From Euglena gracilis (lineage: Eukaryota > Euglenida > Euglenophyceae > Euglenales), in NCBI GenBank assembly GCA_039621445.1, contig CP154954.1, positions 41,781,572 to 41,845,571 on the forward strand: DNA of 64,000 nt, read 5' to 3'. Shown here piece after piece: positions 32,970-44,454 of this stretch (the first letter of the stretch is position 1; every line of letters begins with the position of its first letter). The translations under genes were made by a program, and so were the position numbers. Under the pieces are notes generated by a model. That model did no database searches. It was given only the letters and a program-made list of their open reading frames with translations, and was not told the origin of the DNA.

Positions 32970-35699
32970 TGGTCCCCCCTGCTGGAAAGGGTGACTGTGG
33001 CCAGGGTGAAAATTTCAAGTGGGGTTCCCTTGTTTGTGGGTGACAGGTGCAAAAAGGTGCTGCCCTCCCCCCTGTGGAACACTTTTGTGAGTGTGGTGGA
33101 CACTGTGCAATTCAAAGTGGATTTTGAGCTTTTGGACCCCAAAATTGTCAGTTGGCTCAGAAAAGTTTCAAGGAATTGGAGTTTGGATGAACTGAGAGGT
33201 GAGATCAGGAAGTATCCCACAGTGGATGATGGAATTCAAGTGGATTTCCCAGATGTTCCTGATGTTCCCCCCCTGCAGCAGGCAACCCAGCCTGCCAGCC
33301 CACCTGCAGACAAGCAAGTTTTTGAAAGTCCAGGTTTTCCTTTGGAGAATGTTCCCCCCAAGGAATCAGATGAAAAGGTGAAAGAATGGTTGGACAATGT
33401 GGTGGTGTTTGAACCAATGAATGAGCATGAAAACATCAATTTTTTGGCTGAGTTGACCAAGGACATTGAAAGTGAGCTGAGTCTTTTTCAGGAGGTGAGA
33501 AAAGATGTGGAGGTGATGTTTTTCCAGCTGGCCCAGCCTGTGGAAGATGTTCAGTTTGCAAAACCTGTGAAAACTCCCAAGGCAACAATCAAGATGGATG
33601 AACTCAAAAGCATTTCCCAAGTTTTGCATGAAAAGATTTGGACTTTGGAGGCCCAGAAAAAGGCTGATGAAAAAAGCAGCAAATTGTTCACTGAGAATCT
33701 GAGTGGAGAATTTGAAAAAGAAGTTGAGAAATTCAGAGACCACCCCCGGGTGTATGAGCTTTTGGTGAAATTTTCTGATGTTTTTGGACCATTGCCCACA
33801 ATTTCTCAGTCCTCCCCCCTGCCAGTTTTGATGGACATGGAGCTAAAGCCTGAATGGGAAGGTAAACCCCTAAGGCAAAAGTGTTGGCCCATGCCCCAGG
33901 AGGATGAAAAAGAAATTGACCTTCAGTGTGAAGAATTGCTAAAGTCAGGGTTGATTGAGCAATTCCCAGTTGGTGAAATCCCCCAGGTGTGCAGCCCCAC
34001 ATTTTTGGTGGACAAAAAAGGGTCAAGTACCAGAAGGATGGTCATCCATTATGGAAAATTGAATGCCAGAAGCAAGGCACATGCAGGTTATTTGCCAAGC
34101 ATGGAGGTTTTGATTGAAAGTTTGGCCAAATGTCGCTGGAAAAGTACCCTGGACATGAGGAGTGGGTATTGGCAAATCCCAATCACAAAAAGAGCAGCAA
34201 ATTTGTCTGCATTTTGCATTCCTTCTGGGAGGTGTTTTCGTCCGCAAAGGATGATGTTTGGCCTAAGTAATGCTCCGGGAATTTTTCAGGAGCTGATGGA
34301 AATTCTAACCTCCCAATGCAAAACGGATTTGAGGGTGAGAGAGATTTTGAAGGATGGACACCTGGCTTCTTTTTTCGATGACACAGGGGTTGGTGCAAAC
34401 TCTGAAGAGGATCATTTGTATCTTTTGGAAAAGTGGTTTGAAGTTTGCAGAAAGAACCAAGTGAGAATCAAATTGAGCAAATGTTCCTTTCTGAATCAGT
34501 TCATTGACTATTTGGGTTTCTCGTTGGGATGGGGAATGTGGCAGGCAAACAAAAGAAACATTGAACCAATTCTGAGTTTTCGAGTTCAGAATCAAAGGGA
34601 TTTGAGGCGAATTTTGGGAGCCATGAATTTCTACCGCAGACACGTGAAAGGTTTTACTTTTGACTCAGCCCCGCTCACAGATCTTCTGAAAAAGAATGTG
34701 AAATGGAGGTGGACTGAAAAGGAGGAGAGTTGTTTGAATGCATTGAAAAGGAAGTTGTCTTCTCTTGATGTTTTGGGTACCCCCAGGAGTTCAGGAGAGA
34801 TTGTTTTGGTGACTGACAGTTCTGATTTGGGAGGTGGTTCTGCTTTGTTTCAGTGGCAAACCCTCCAACAAACACAAATTCCTGAGAATTTTCGAACAAG
34901 TGGTGTGAAGGTGGATGGGACCCTGAAAAACAACTATCCCAGTGAAACGAGGTTGGTGCCCTTGGGCCACTACAACTGGAAATGGAGTGAGGCAAGAAAA
35001 AAATACACCACCTGGGAAAAGGAAATTTTGAGTGGTGTGCTGACCATTGCTTCACAAACAAGGATTTTGCAAAATCTGCCAATTGTGTGGATGACAGACA
35101 ATGAGGCAGCCACCTCTTTTCTGAAGGGTGAACCCCCCCTCAACAAAAGGTTGAGAAGGATGTATGTGTTTTTGCACCAGTTCAAACTGAATATCGTTCA
35201 CGTGGCAGGTTGCAAAAATGAATTGTGTGATTTTTTGTCTCGTGCTGATTTTGAGAACAAATTTGAAATTCATTTTGAGGAAGAAGCAAGGAACGCTTTT
35301 CAGAAAATGGATGTGCAGCTTGACCTGTTTTTGCAGAAGATTTTCAGTTTGTCCCACAGAGTGCAAGTGTCAGAAAATGATCATTTGAATTCAGAGCTGA
35401 AGGATTTTTGGGAAAAAGTGGAGGTTTCAAAACCCTGTTTCATTGACAATGAGTTTTGGTTCAGATCTGCCAAGGCAATGTATTGTGAAGGAAAATTGGT
35501 TGTTCCATCTCATTTGTTGAAGGTTTGTTTGGATGAATGTCACAAGGCAAGCAACCATGTTGGTGCTGAAAGGACTTTGTTGTTCTTTTTGAGCCATTTT
35601 CAGTCCAAGGTTTCCAAGAAAGACATGTTGGAAATTTGCAAGGCCATTGTGATGACATGTGAAATTTGCACCCTTTCAAAACAAAAACCGCCCCAGTGA
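32970..35699 (+). pseudogene. Element 1 Pol: reverse transcriptase, RNase H, integrase zinc finger
   Basis: Same frame as Gag, open to a TGA at 35697-35699. Segments: a linker with predicted coil, then RT with L-D-M-R-S-G-Y-W-Q-I, F-G-L-S-N-A-P and the catalytic F-F-D-D box (34374-34382; F replaces the usual Y), RNase H with V-T-D-S-S-D (34810-34827) and T-D-N-E, and the integrase HHCC finger (H-K-A-S-N-H ... C-E-I-C). These synthesise cDNA and prepare it for insertion. The frame is lost by one extra C in the CCCC run at 35691-35694, after which integrase continues in the next frame. I call it a pseudogene because of the upstream UAG and the two downstream shifts; a homopolymer assembly error is possible for the latter. 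Confidence 0.85.
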
Positions 35700-36912
35700 C
35701 CGTGGAAAGGTGGGTTCTTTACCGATTCCAACAGTGAGCAATGAAGTTTTGTGTTTGGATTTTGTGCAAATGGACCCCTACAAGGGTTTTGACTATGTGC
35801 TGACTTTGGTTGACAATTTGTCCCATTTTTGCCAATTCATCCCCACACAGAAAACGGTAACCGGAGAAGGTGTTTTGAGACTTATTTTGGACCGGTGGAT
35901 TTCTGTTTTTGGAAAACCGTCCGTCGTGAGGTCTGACAACGACGTGCGATTCAGACAGCCCAGTGGTTTTTACCAGACAGCCCTGAAAGCTCTCGACGTG
36001 AAATTATCGTTTTCTCTGCCCCGGAACCCCCGATCAAACGGTTTGGTTGAAAATGTCAATAAAATGTTCTTGCAGAATATGCGAGCATTGAGTCTGTCTT
36101 CCAAGGACAAAAATTGGGTGCAGCTGATTCCGTATTGCACATTTTTGATGAATTCGCAGATTTCCCCCACAACAATGTTGTGTCCCATGAAATGTTTTTG
36201 GGCAGGCCAGCTTGGAGGTTGGAATTACCCCCAGAACCGGTGACAAATCCAGAAACCCATTCTTGGCTTTTGACCCAGATGGAAATTCAAGAAAGAGCTT
36301 CCCAGAGATTGAAAGAATTGAGGAAAAAAGATTTTGAGAGTGCCAACAAAGGGAGGGTGCCAGCAAAAATTGAAGAAGATGACTATGTTTTGGTGCACAA
36401 CAAAAGATGGCCAAACAAATCATGGCCCAAGCTTTCCCCCCCCTGGCAAGGACCTTTTCGGGTTCTCAAATCGAGGTTCAATTCAGTGCAAATTGCAATC
36501 AGTCCATCTTTGGAAGGGGTCATTGATGTCTCTTTGGGTTTGTGCAAAAAGTGGGAGGTTGCTTTGCATGAAGAAAGCCTTCTGGAAGAAGACCCAGACC
36601 TTTTGACCGGTGAAGTGGTTGTGGGAGACCCAGTGGAGGGTGACACCCCCATGCCAGACCAGGGAGGGGATCCCCCCCTTCCGATGTCAGAAGAAGAACA
36701 AGCACAATTGGGTTTTTACAATGTTTACAAGATTTTGAAGCACAAGTACCAAGGGGGATGGAAATTTTTGGTTTGGTGGGAGAATTTTCCGGCAAGCAGC
36801 AGTACATACATGTGAGCCTGTGGCTTCCTTTGTCCAACCAGGAGGCAGAATGAATGAGATTTTCAAGAATTATTGTGTGGATCACAATTTACAATCGATC
36901 CTACGCCAGGCG
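35695..36912 (+). pseudogene. Element 1 integrase core, C-terminus and chromodomain, frameshifted
   Basis: The DDE core is readable to about 36185: L-D-F-V near 35758, R-S-D-N-D near 35932 and S-N-G-L-V-E-N near 36033. One base is missing near 36185 (TGTCCCATGAA), then the frame continues to 36815 through the integrase C-terminus. The chromodomain starts near 36713 (Y-N-V-Y-K-I-L, W-K-F-L-V-W-W-E-N-F-P) and is broken by a 4-bp tandem insertion (ACATACAT at 36804-36811); its C-terminal helix (E-P-V-A-S-F-V) is in the next frame. Chromodomains direct chromovirus integration to marked chromatin. The conserved S-T-W-E-P is S-T-C-E-P here. The true end of the ORF is not clear. Confidence 0.8.
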
Positions 36913-37403
36913 CTCAGAATGTTTTGCGACGTTTCAGAATGTGAATGGGGGTTGGCATCGCAAGAGACAGCCTGGCCTCCCCCCAAATGTTTTGATCGTG
37001 CTTTCAGTCACGCGGGAGGAAAGTCAAGCCCCCCAGGGGGCCTTTTGGATGGTTTTTCGGGTCAGGAGACACCAACCCGCCTCGCCATGGGTGGATTGTT
37101 GTCTAACCTTTGAAGGCTTTCAGTCACAAACCTGCCATTGATGCGAGGAGTTTCGCCCAGGTTTGTGTTACCTTTGAATGGCAAGCCAACCACGAAGTGA
37201 AGGGACCACGGTGAACGTCGGAAGTAACCTCTTTTACCTTCCTTTGTGTTGACATTTGTCGTTCTGAACCTTTTTTTTGTGTGGACAATTCGTGTTGAAC
37301 ACCATACATTCGTGCTTGAACCATAGTAAAGCCATTTTGTTTGTGGTGTTATGCCGTTTCGTCCTGTGCCTGTGGCGCCGCGTCCTCCGGCATGGGGGGC
37401 GTG
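36913..37403 (+). other. 3' non-coding region of element 1
   Basis: No supported frame. GGGGGGCG at 37394-37401 may serve as the polypurine tract, two bases before the LTR. Confidence 0.45.
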
Positions 37404-37595
37404 TGCGGACTATTTACTAACCGCCTGAAACCGAATTTTGTATTCCTAATTCGAACCTTTCCTCCTGTGCAGACTGCTGGCTCTGGTTATGTCTTTACAT
37501 TGATTGTGTTACGTCTTTGGGGACAATTGGGATATCAAGAAAAATTGGGAATTCGAGGATTTCAATAAAAACAAAAGAATATTCTGAGACGTCCA
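37404..37595 (+). repeat. 3' LTR of element 1 (192 bp, full length)
   Basis: Starts TGCGGACTATTTACTAACCG and ends GAGACGTCCA. It has 55 bp (37412-37466) absent from the 5' LTR. AATAAA at 37564. The CTACC duplication follows at 37596-37600. Confidence 0.85.
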
Positions 37596-38786
37596 CTACC
37601 CAGTCCCGAACCCATCCTTCGGGGACTGTCTGCTTGGTTACACTCGCTCTTTCCGCGAGGAACCACTGCAGCTTCTCCCAGAATTTCCTGGGCAGAGTGG
37701 CTGGCCAGATGAATTAGTTCATCCGTGGGTGGTTGGCTGACACCTGCGGGGCATTCCCCGGGTGGGGGTCAATGGGCATGTGATGCGCACATTCCGCGCG
37801 GACTGTATGGGGTCGTAATACGGCCCCAAGCCAGTCTTTCCAGGTCAACCCGTGGTTTTCCGGTGGCCATTGTGGCAGGCACCAGCGACCGTTTTGGTCC
37901 TGGGTTTTGAAAAGACGGAAAAGTGTCCTTTCCCTGTCCGCAGTCTCCCAGAGGTAAGGTAATCTTACCCCTGCTTCCTCAGCAGCGAGGCGTATCGCCC
38001 CGCTGTCGATCTGCCAGCCACGGGCCGTTCCCCTGTGGCGGTAGTCGTCCAGCTTGAGGTTGGAGTACTTAAAAAATTCCTTGTACATTTTGTGAAAGGT
38101 GGAGTTTTCCTCCAGTGGCTTCTGGGCACTTGGCACGGTTGTGCGAACTGCGTCTTCCGCAGTTTGCCAGAAGGTACCTCGAAGGCAGTTGACACAGAGT
38201 AGTGGTACATTCGTATCATCTCGCTCCGTGTGGTGAAAATTGTGCTTGTGGGTCCAACTGTCCACGCACTTGGCGCATACCAAGGCGGCACAGTTGGGTA
38301 CGTATACATCCTTGTGGAACGTTTTCCGATCCACAGGATTGCACACGTGGACGAGGGGTAATCCCAAGTCAGGTGCACTGTTGTACATCTTGTGGCAGAC
38401 AGTGCAAAGCCGCACAAAACGGTCTTCCGTCGTTCTGTCGACGAGGAATTCCTCGCCGAAGTATTGGGCCAAAACGCGTGGGGATCTGGAATTGTAATAA
38501 TTCCAGGACACGTTCTGATCAAAGGACCATTTTCAGCCTTGACAGAACAGTGGCTCAATCCATCGATTGAGACATTGATTTGTCCTCAGTTTGTGGTCGA
38601 TCATCATGTACCTGTTTTTCAGGTCATGAGTCTCAGGATCATCCTGAGTGATCGCGTTCCAGTCGATGATGACTTCGTCTTCCGAAGGTGTCTCAGCTGT
38701 GGAGGCGCTGGATTTTCCCTGCCCCTTGGGCTGAGGTTTCGGTTGTGAGGGTTTCCCATAGCCGGATGACGTGACGTGTGTGAATC

Positions 38787-38954
38787 CTGGTACCGAGGTT
38801 GCAGCCAGCCAGCAGCTCAAATCCAGCCAGCAGCCCAAATTCGGGCTGGGAGCCCCCCCCCCTGGGGTGGACTGAAATAAAGTCGGGTCCAGCCCGGCCG
38901 GAGGCCGGGCCAGCCGGCCGCAGGCTGGCCAGCCAACTGGGCTGCCCTGCTCAC
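38787..38954 (-). other. Putative spliceosomal intron or introner-like element inside the element 3 ORF (168 bp)
   Basis: On the minus strand the insert is bounded as ATAG|GTGAGC ... GTACCAG|GATTC. Removing it joins R-I-G to F-T-H-V in frame; retaining it is also in frame because 168 is a multiple of 3. The body is a GC-rich repeat related to 14112-14305, so a repeat with splice-like ends sits in a transposon gene. It could also be a plain insertion. Confidence 0.5.
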
Positions 38955-40541
38955 CTATCCGCATGGACGTCAGCTCGGCCTGTTTTTCAGGCGCCGGTGT
39001 CCGTGTGCCTTGACGCTTCTGTGCTGTGATTGTGGCTGTGCCCTGAGGTGCGGGTTCATCCCGTGCATCTGGTGGCACTGCCGGTGCTGGTACAGGTTCA
39101 TCCAGTACTGGCACGGTGGGTGTTGTCTCCACTGTCATTGCTGTATGTTTGCCCTCCGTCCGTGTCGCTTCCGACACTGGCGGTGGCGCCGCCGTTGGGG
39201 GAGGTTCATGCTCCACCATGGCTGCAGTGTCAGGTGTCTCTTCCGCCGGCTGGGCAGTTTCCGCCGCAGCTGTGGAAGAACTGGCCGCAGGGCCACGTGG
39301 AGTGACAACTGCGATCGGTGACCGCAAACCACCAAGTACGCGTCCGCCCAGCGAGGTGCGCCGCTCAGGTCCTTCACCTGCAGTGGGCTCCTCCGCTGGC
39401 TCCTCTGTCGACGGGGTTTTCCCCGGAAACAGGGAGCTTGTGGCGTAATACCTCAGGCGTGTGGGGTACTGTCTCCGGCGGGTTTTCCCGCGGAGGAGTT
39501 GGTACACCTGTCGTACTCGGTGAGGTAGGTGACAGTGGTACAGGTGTTATTTCACCTGCTGGCGCTGAGCAGTTTCTGCCACAGTGTCCAGCATCACGAC
39601 AGATGGGCTACGGGTTTCCCGTGCCGGAGGTTCTGCTGGCTGAGGTTCATCCTCGGCCATGGGGACCGGTTCCTCCTCCTCCTCCTCCGCTTCCGGAGGG
39701 GATTCCTCTGTGTGTAGCTGTGCTGCAGAACGCGGACCTTTTCAGCTCCTGTAGCACCCTTGTGCGTCTGACAGGCGGTAAAAGCTTATACTTGTATTCC
39801 TGTCAGAGTCGGGGTATGGGGGCGGCCATGACGCTCTTACCCAGCTTCCGGGTAGAGGTTCTGGCTCGTCCTCGCTGATCATGCAGAGATCTTCCAACTG
39901 CATTCGACGGTTCCACCTCATGCCGTATTATCCTGTGTCTTCCAGGAAAGCGGGCAGCGGCAACGCATAACGTGGCTGTTTTTCCACGTTTGCCGCGAAA
40001 AAAGCTTGGAAGTCCTCCCAGATCAGGATATTCCCGAACTGGGTGTCGAGGTGCTCCCGTAGACCGATTTCGGCCTCCTGCCAGTCCGGTTGCATGTTCA
40101 TCCTGCGTCGGTCTGGGTCATTTGGCCTGGCGTCTTCCTCGGTGTATCCCCGAGGTAACCACTTTCTGTGAATATTCACATCAGCGGTCATGTATTCCAG
40201 GAAATAGGTATAAACCTCCAGGACGTAGGTAATCCACGCCCTGTGCCAGTATTGTTGCAGCATAAATATTTTCTGCCGGTGTTGTTCAGCAACTTTCAGT
40301 CTTGCGTTCCGATCTGGGGGTTCCGGCACTGATGCAGGATAACTCTCCTGGTCGGCTGGCTGCCGGCATTCTCGGCAGTCGGAGGTGGTTATCCGCGTTC
40401 TCCAAAACCCCAGAAGTCAACGATGTGTACTTCTTTGCAAAACTGGCATTCCAGTTTGTACCGCTGGGGGTAGGCGAGGTCGACGTCCAGGACCTTGAAC
40501 AGCGTGCCATACATGCTGTCCAAGTGCATTTGTAGATTGCA

Positions 40542-43500
40542 GGATTATCGATGTGACCTGATTTCCGGACCCGAGAAGTTAATAGCCTATAGGTTAGGAG
40601 AGGATCCCTAGTTTCTCCAGAGCCCTCACTTTGCCCGCAACTCCCCGCCAGTCCGGAGATATGGCTTGAGCAAAAAAGTTGTCTACCGTTTTTTTCCAAA
40701 GAAATTTTGTTGGACCGGCAAAAGGGCCATTTTTGGGGTCAAAAAATGGAAAAATTTAAAATATGTTGAAAACGCTGGGGAGTTGAGAAAAAGTAAAGAG
40801 TACCTCATTCCATAACTTTGGGACGCCCTATTCACCGATATGCGCGGTTTGGGCCAACTCCCCGCCTGGGCCGAGATATGGCCATTTTGTGGTTTTGCCA
40901 AGGGGGGACTCTGCCATTTGGAGCCCAAAACGGGCCAAAAAACCAGTTTTTGCAAAATATCTCAAAAAAGGTGCGGAGTTGAAAAAAATGTCCGGGGACC
41001 TAAATTGAAGCCCTTGGAACGCCCTATCTACTGGTGTATTGATTTCCCCGCAACTCCCCGCCTGGCCCGAGATACGGCCGTTTTTTTTCGGTCCAAATGG
41101 CCGTTTTGTACACTTTTCCCACTGTCGACTCAGCCGTTTTAGGCCAAAAAAGTCGAAAAAAATCGAAAAGAAATTTTTCGCCCAAAACCATGTTTTTTGG
41201 CCTCCCGGACACGGAAAAAGTGTTTTTGAGCGTTTTTCGACCCGCCAGCGCCCCGTTTTGGTTCGCCAACCTGTTGACTTTGGGTCAAAACCGGGTCAAA
41301 AAAGTCGAAAAAAATCGAATTTTTTTTTTGCCCGAAACCATGTTTTTTGGGCCTCCCGGACCCGGAAAAACTGTGTTTGAGCCGAAAATGAGCGTTTTTC
41401 GACCCGCCAGTGTCCCGTTTTGGGCCGCCAACCCGTTGACTTTGGGTCAAAACCGGGTCAAAAAAGTCGAAAAAATCGAAAAATTTCTGTTTCCCAAAAT
41501 GATGTTTTTTGGCCGGAAAAACTGTTTTTGAGCCGAAAATGAGCGTTTTTCGCGGGCCGGGCCGGGGTCTCCCAAAGAGCTCAGCTCTACGTCACACCCT
41601 GGTCGCTGAGCTCTTATCTCTTTAGAGTAAGAGCGAAGCTTACCACCCCGGTTTGGGACCCCCCCTGACCGCCCCGCCCCCCCCCCCCCCCCCCCCCTGG
41701 GTAGGCAGGGAGTCCAGCGGATTATCGATATGACCAAATTTCCGGGTCCCCAAAATGAATATCCTATAGGTTAGGAGACGGTCCCAGGTCGCTCAAGCAC
41801 CCCCGCAATAGCCCCAACTCCCCGCCAGTTCGGAGATCGGGCCCGAGCAAAAAAGTTGCGTTCCGTTGTTTTTTTCCGGGGAAATTGCGGGTTTTTGGGG
41901 GGTCCAAAAATCGAAAAATTAAAAATATCTCGAAAACGCTGCGGAGTTGAGGAAAAGTGATGGCGACCTCATTTGACGACCTTGCAACGCCCTATCGATC
42001 GGTATGCGCGGTCTGGGACAACTCCCCGCCTAGCCCGAGATACGGCCGTTTTGCGGCTTTTGGGCCAGTTTGGCCAGTTTTGGCCAGTTCGGGGCCGAAA
42101 CCGTAAATTGGCCGTATCTCGAGCTAGACGAGGAGTTGGGACCCAAACCAGGGGGTCAATCATTAGGTTTAGGGGGGGGGTTTTGACCGTTTTTGGGGGT
42201 TCCCGGGGCCTGGTTGTGCGACTTTGGGCCAGTTTTGGGTATTCGGGGACCCCACCAGGCCCCGTCAGGGCGGCTGGGCGAGGGGGTCGGGTGGCAGGTC
42301 GGGACCCAAATTTTGAAAACATTTTTTTCGCTCAAAAACACTTTTTTTCACTTCAGAACATCAAAAAAAGTGTTTTTGAGCGAAAAAAATTTTTCCGACC
42401 CGGCCCCCCCCCCCCCACATGCCCCCCCTGGCTGGGGCCCGCCCCCTGGCCGGTGGACTTAGCCATTTTTGGGTCAAAAAGTCGAAAAAAATTGAAAAAG
42501 TTTTTTTTGCCCAAAACCATGATTTTTGACCTCCCGGACACGAAAAAATCGTTTTCGAGCCAAAAATGAGCGTTCTTCGACCCGCCGGCGCCCCGTTTTG
42601 GGCCGCCAACCCATTGACTTTGGACCAAAATCGGGTAAAAAAAGTCCAAAAAAATTGAAAATTTTTTTCCCCCCAAAACGATGTTTTTTGGCCTCCCGGA
42701 CCCGGAAAGCCTGTGTTTGAGCCAAAAATGAGCGTTTTTTGACCCGCCAGCGCCCCGTTTTGGGCCACAAACCCATGACTTTGGGTCAAAACCGGTCAAA
42801 AAAGTCGAAAAAAATAGAAAATTTTTTTTGGCCCCAAAATGATGTTTTTTGGCCTCCCTGACCCAGAAAAACTGTTTTTGAGCCGAAAATGAGCGTTTTT
42901 CGCGGGCCGGGCCGGGGTGGTCTCCCAAAGAGCTCAGCTCTACGTCACACCCTGGGTCGCTGAGCTCTTATCCCTTTAGAGTAAGAGCGAAGCTTACCAC
43001 CCCCCCCAGACCCCCCCTGACCGCCCCCCGCCCCCCGCCCCCCCGCCCCCCCCCCCTTGAGTAGGCCCGGGCACCCGCGGATTATCGATGTGACCTGATT
43101 TCCGGACCCGAAAAGTGAATAGCCTATAGGTTAGGAGAGGATCCCTAGTTTCTCCAGAGCCCGCACTTTGCCCCCAACTCCCCGCCGGTCCGGGGATCTG
43201 GCCTGAGCAAAAAAGTTGTCTACCTTTTTTTTTTTTCAAAGAACTTTTGTTGGACCTGCAACAGGGCCATTTTTGGGGTAAAAAAAAATCGAAAAATTTA
43301 AAATATCTCGAAAACGCTGGGGAGTTGAGAAAAAGTAAAGAGGACCGCATTTCACAACTTTGGGACGCCCTACCCACCGGTATGCGCGGTTTGGGCCAAC
43401 TCCCCGCCTGGGCCGAGATATGGCCGTTTTGTGGTTTTGCCAAGGGGGGACTCTGCCATTTGGAGCCCAAAACGGGCCAAAAAACCAGTTTTTGCAAAAT

Positions 43501-44164
43501 ATCTCACAAAAGGTGCGGAGTTGAAAAAAATTTCTGGGGACCTAAATTGAAGCCCTTGGAACGCCCTATCTACTGGTGTATAGATTTCACCACAACTCCA
43601 CGCCCAGCCCGAGATACGGGCGTTTTTCGGTCCAAATGGCCGTTTTGTACACTTTTCCCACTGTTCGACTCAGCCGTTTTCGGCCAAAAAAGTCGAGAAA
43701 AATCGTAAAAAATTTCTTCGCCGCAAACCATGTTTTTTGGCCTCCCGGACCCGGAAAAAGTGTTTTTGAGCCGAAAATGAGCGTTTTTCGACCCGCCAGA
43801 GTCCCGTTTTGGGCCGCCAACCCATTGACTTCGGGTCAAAACCGGGTCAAAAAAGTCGAAAAAAATCGAAAAAAATTTTTCGCCCAAAACCATGTGTTTT
43901 GACCTGTCAGACAGATCAAAAGTGTTTTTGAGCCAAAAAAGAGCGTTTTTTAACCGCCAGCGCCCCGTTTTTTGGCCGCCAACCCATTGTTTTTGGTTAA
44001 AACCGGGCCAAAAAAGTCGAAAAAACTCGAAAAAAATTTTGCCCCAAAACGATGATTTCTGGCCTCCCTGTCCCGGAAAAAATGTTTTTGAGCCGAAAAT
44101 GAGCTTTTCCCCGGGCCGGGCCAGGGTGGTCTTCCAAGGAGCTCAGCTCTACGTCACACCCTGG
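40542..44164. repeat. Satellite block: three tandem units of about 1.1-1.36 kb, inserted in element 3
   Basis: Units start with GGATTATCGAT(G/A)TGACC at 40542, 41719 and 43079, and each ends with GAGCTCAGCTCTACGTCACA then CCCTGG (41604, 42954, 44163). Each unit contains two to three copies of CAACTCCCCGCC...GAGATACGGCC and a sub-array of about 130-bp repeats (CGACCCGCCAGCGCCCCGTT, then GGTCAAAACCGGGTCAAAAA). No coding. The block separates minus-strand coding pieces of element 3. Confidence 0.8.
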
Positions 44165-44454
44165 TTGAGGTGGATACACGTACTGGCACTGGTGCGTCCT
44201 GGGGATAATCCCCAGAGACGGTGTACTGAGACAATTGCTCCTGCGCGGGATAATCCCACCGTGGCATGCGCTCAGGGGACCGAAAATTACTTTCTTTCAC
44301 ACGTGGGTGTTCACTCCGAACAGGTGCTTCCCCTGTCTCTTCCTCGGGTAATCCGCGGAGTGAGCACAAAAATGTGCAGTGCAAGTGCCAACTGGTGGTA
44401 CTTGCCGTGCTACCTGTGGCGGGACTTTCACGCCCAGGTCACGCATGGTAATGT

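Larger units (their letters stand above)
30590..37595 (+). mobile_element. Element 1: Ty3/gypsy chromovirus, nearly complete, 7.0 kb
   Basis: Flanked by LTRs (30590-30726 and 37404-37595) and by CTACC duplications. Order: LTR, initiator-Met primer-binding site, Gag with zinc knuckle, aspartic protease, methyltransferase-like segment, RT, RNase H, integrase (HHCC and DDE), chromodomain, LTR. The LTR parts that align differ by about one base in 129, so insertion is recent, yet the coding region has four lesions. It lies antisense to element 3, inside its extra reading frame. Confidence 0.9.

Noticed and set aside
35659-36243. Separate integrase gene with its own start
   Set aside because: It overlaps the preceding frame at the integrase zinc finger and continues it after a 1-bp shift, so it is part of one Pol reading frame.
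41039-43902. Phe/Lys/Pro-rich frames on both strands
   Set aside because: These are translations of the satellite sub-repeats; the same peptides recur in every unit and on both strands.
40542-44164. CRISPR-like or ribosomal repeat
   Set aside because: Units are over 1 kb with internal periodicity and no spacer structure, and no rRNA sequence was recognised.
44298-44454. Independent minus-strand gene starting in the element 2 LTR
   Set aside because: The first part is LTR sequence; the coding part is the continuation of the element 3 frame from 55354 across the insertion.
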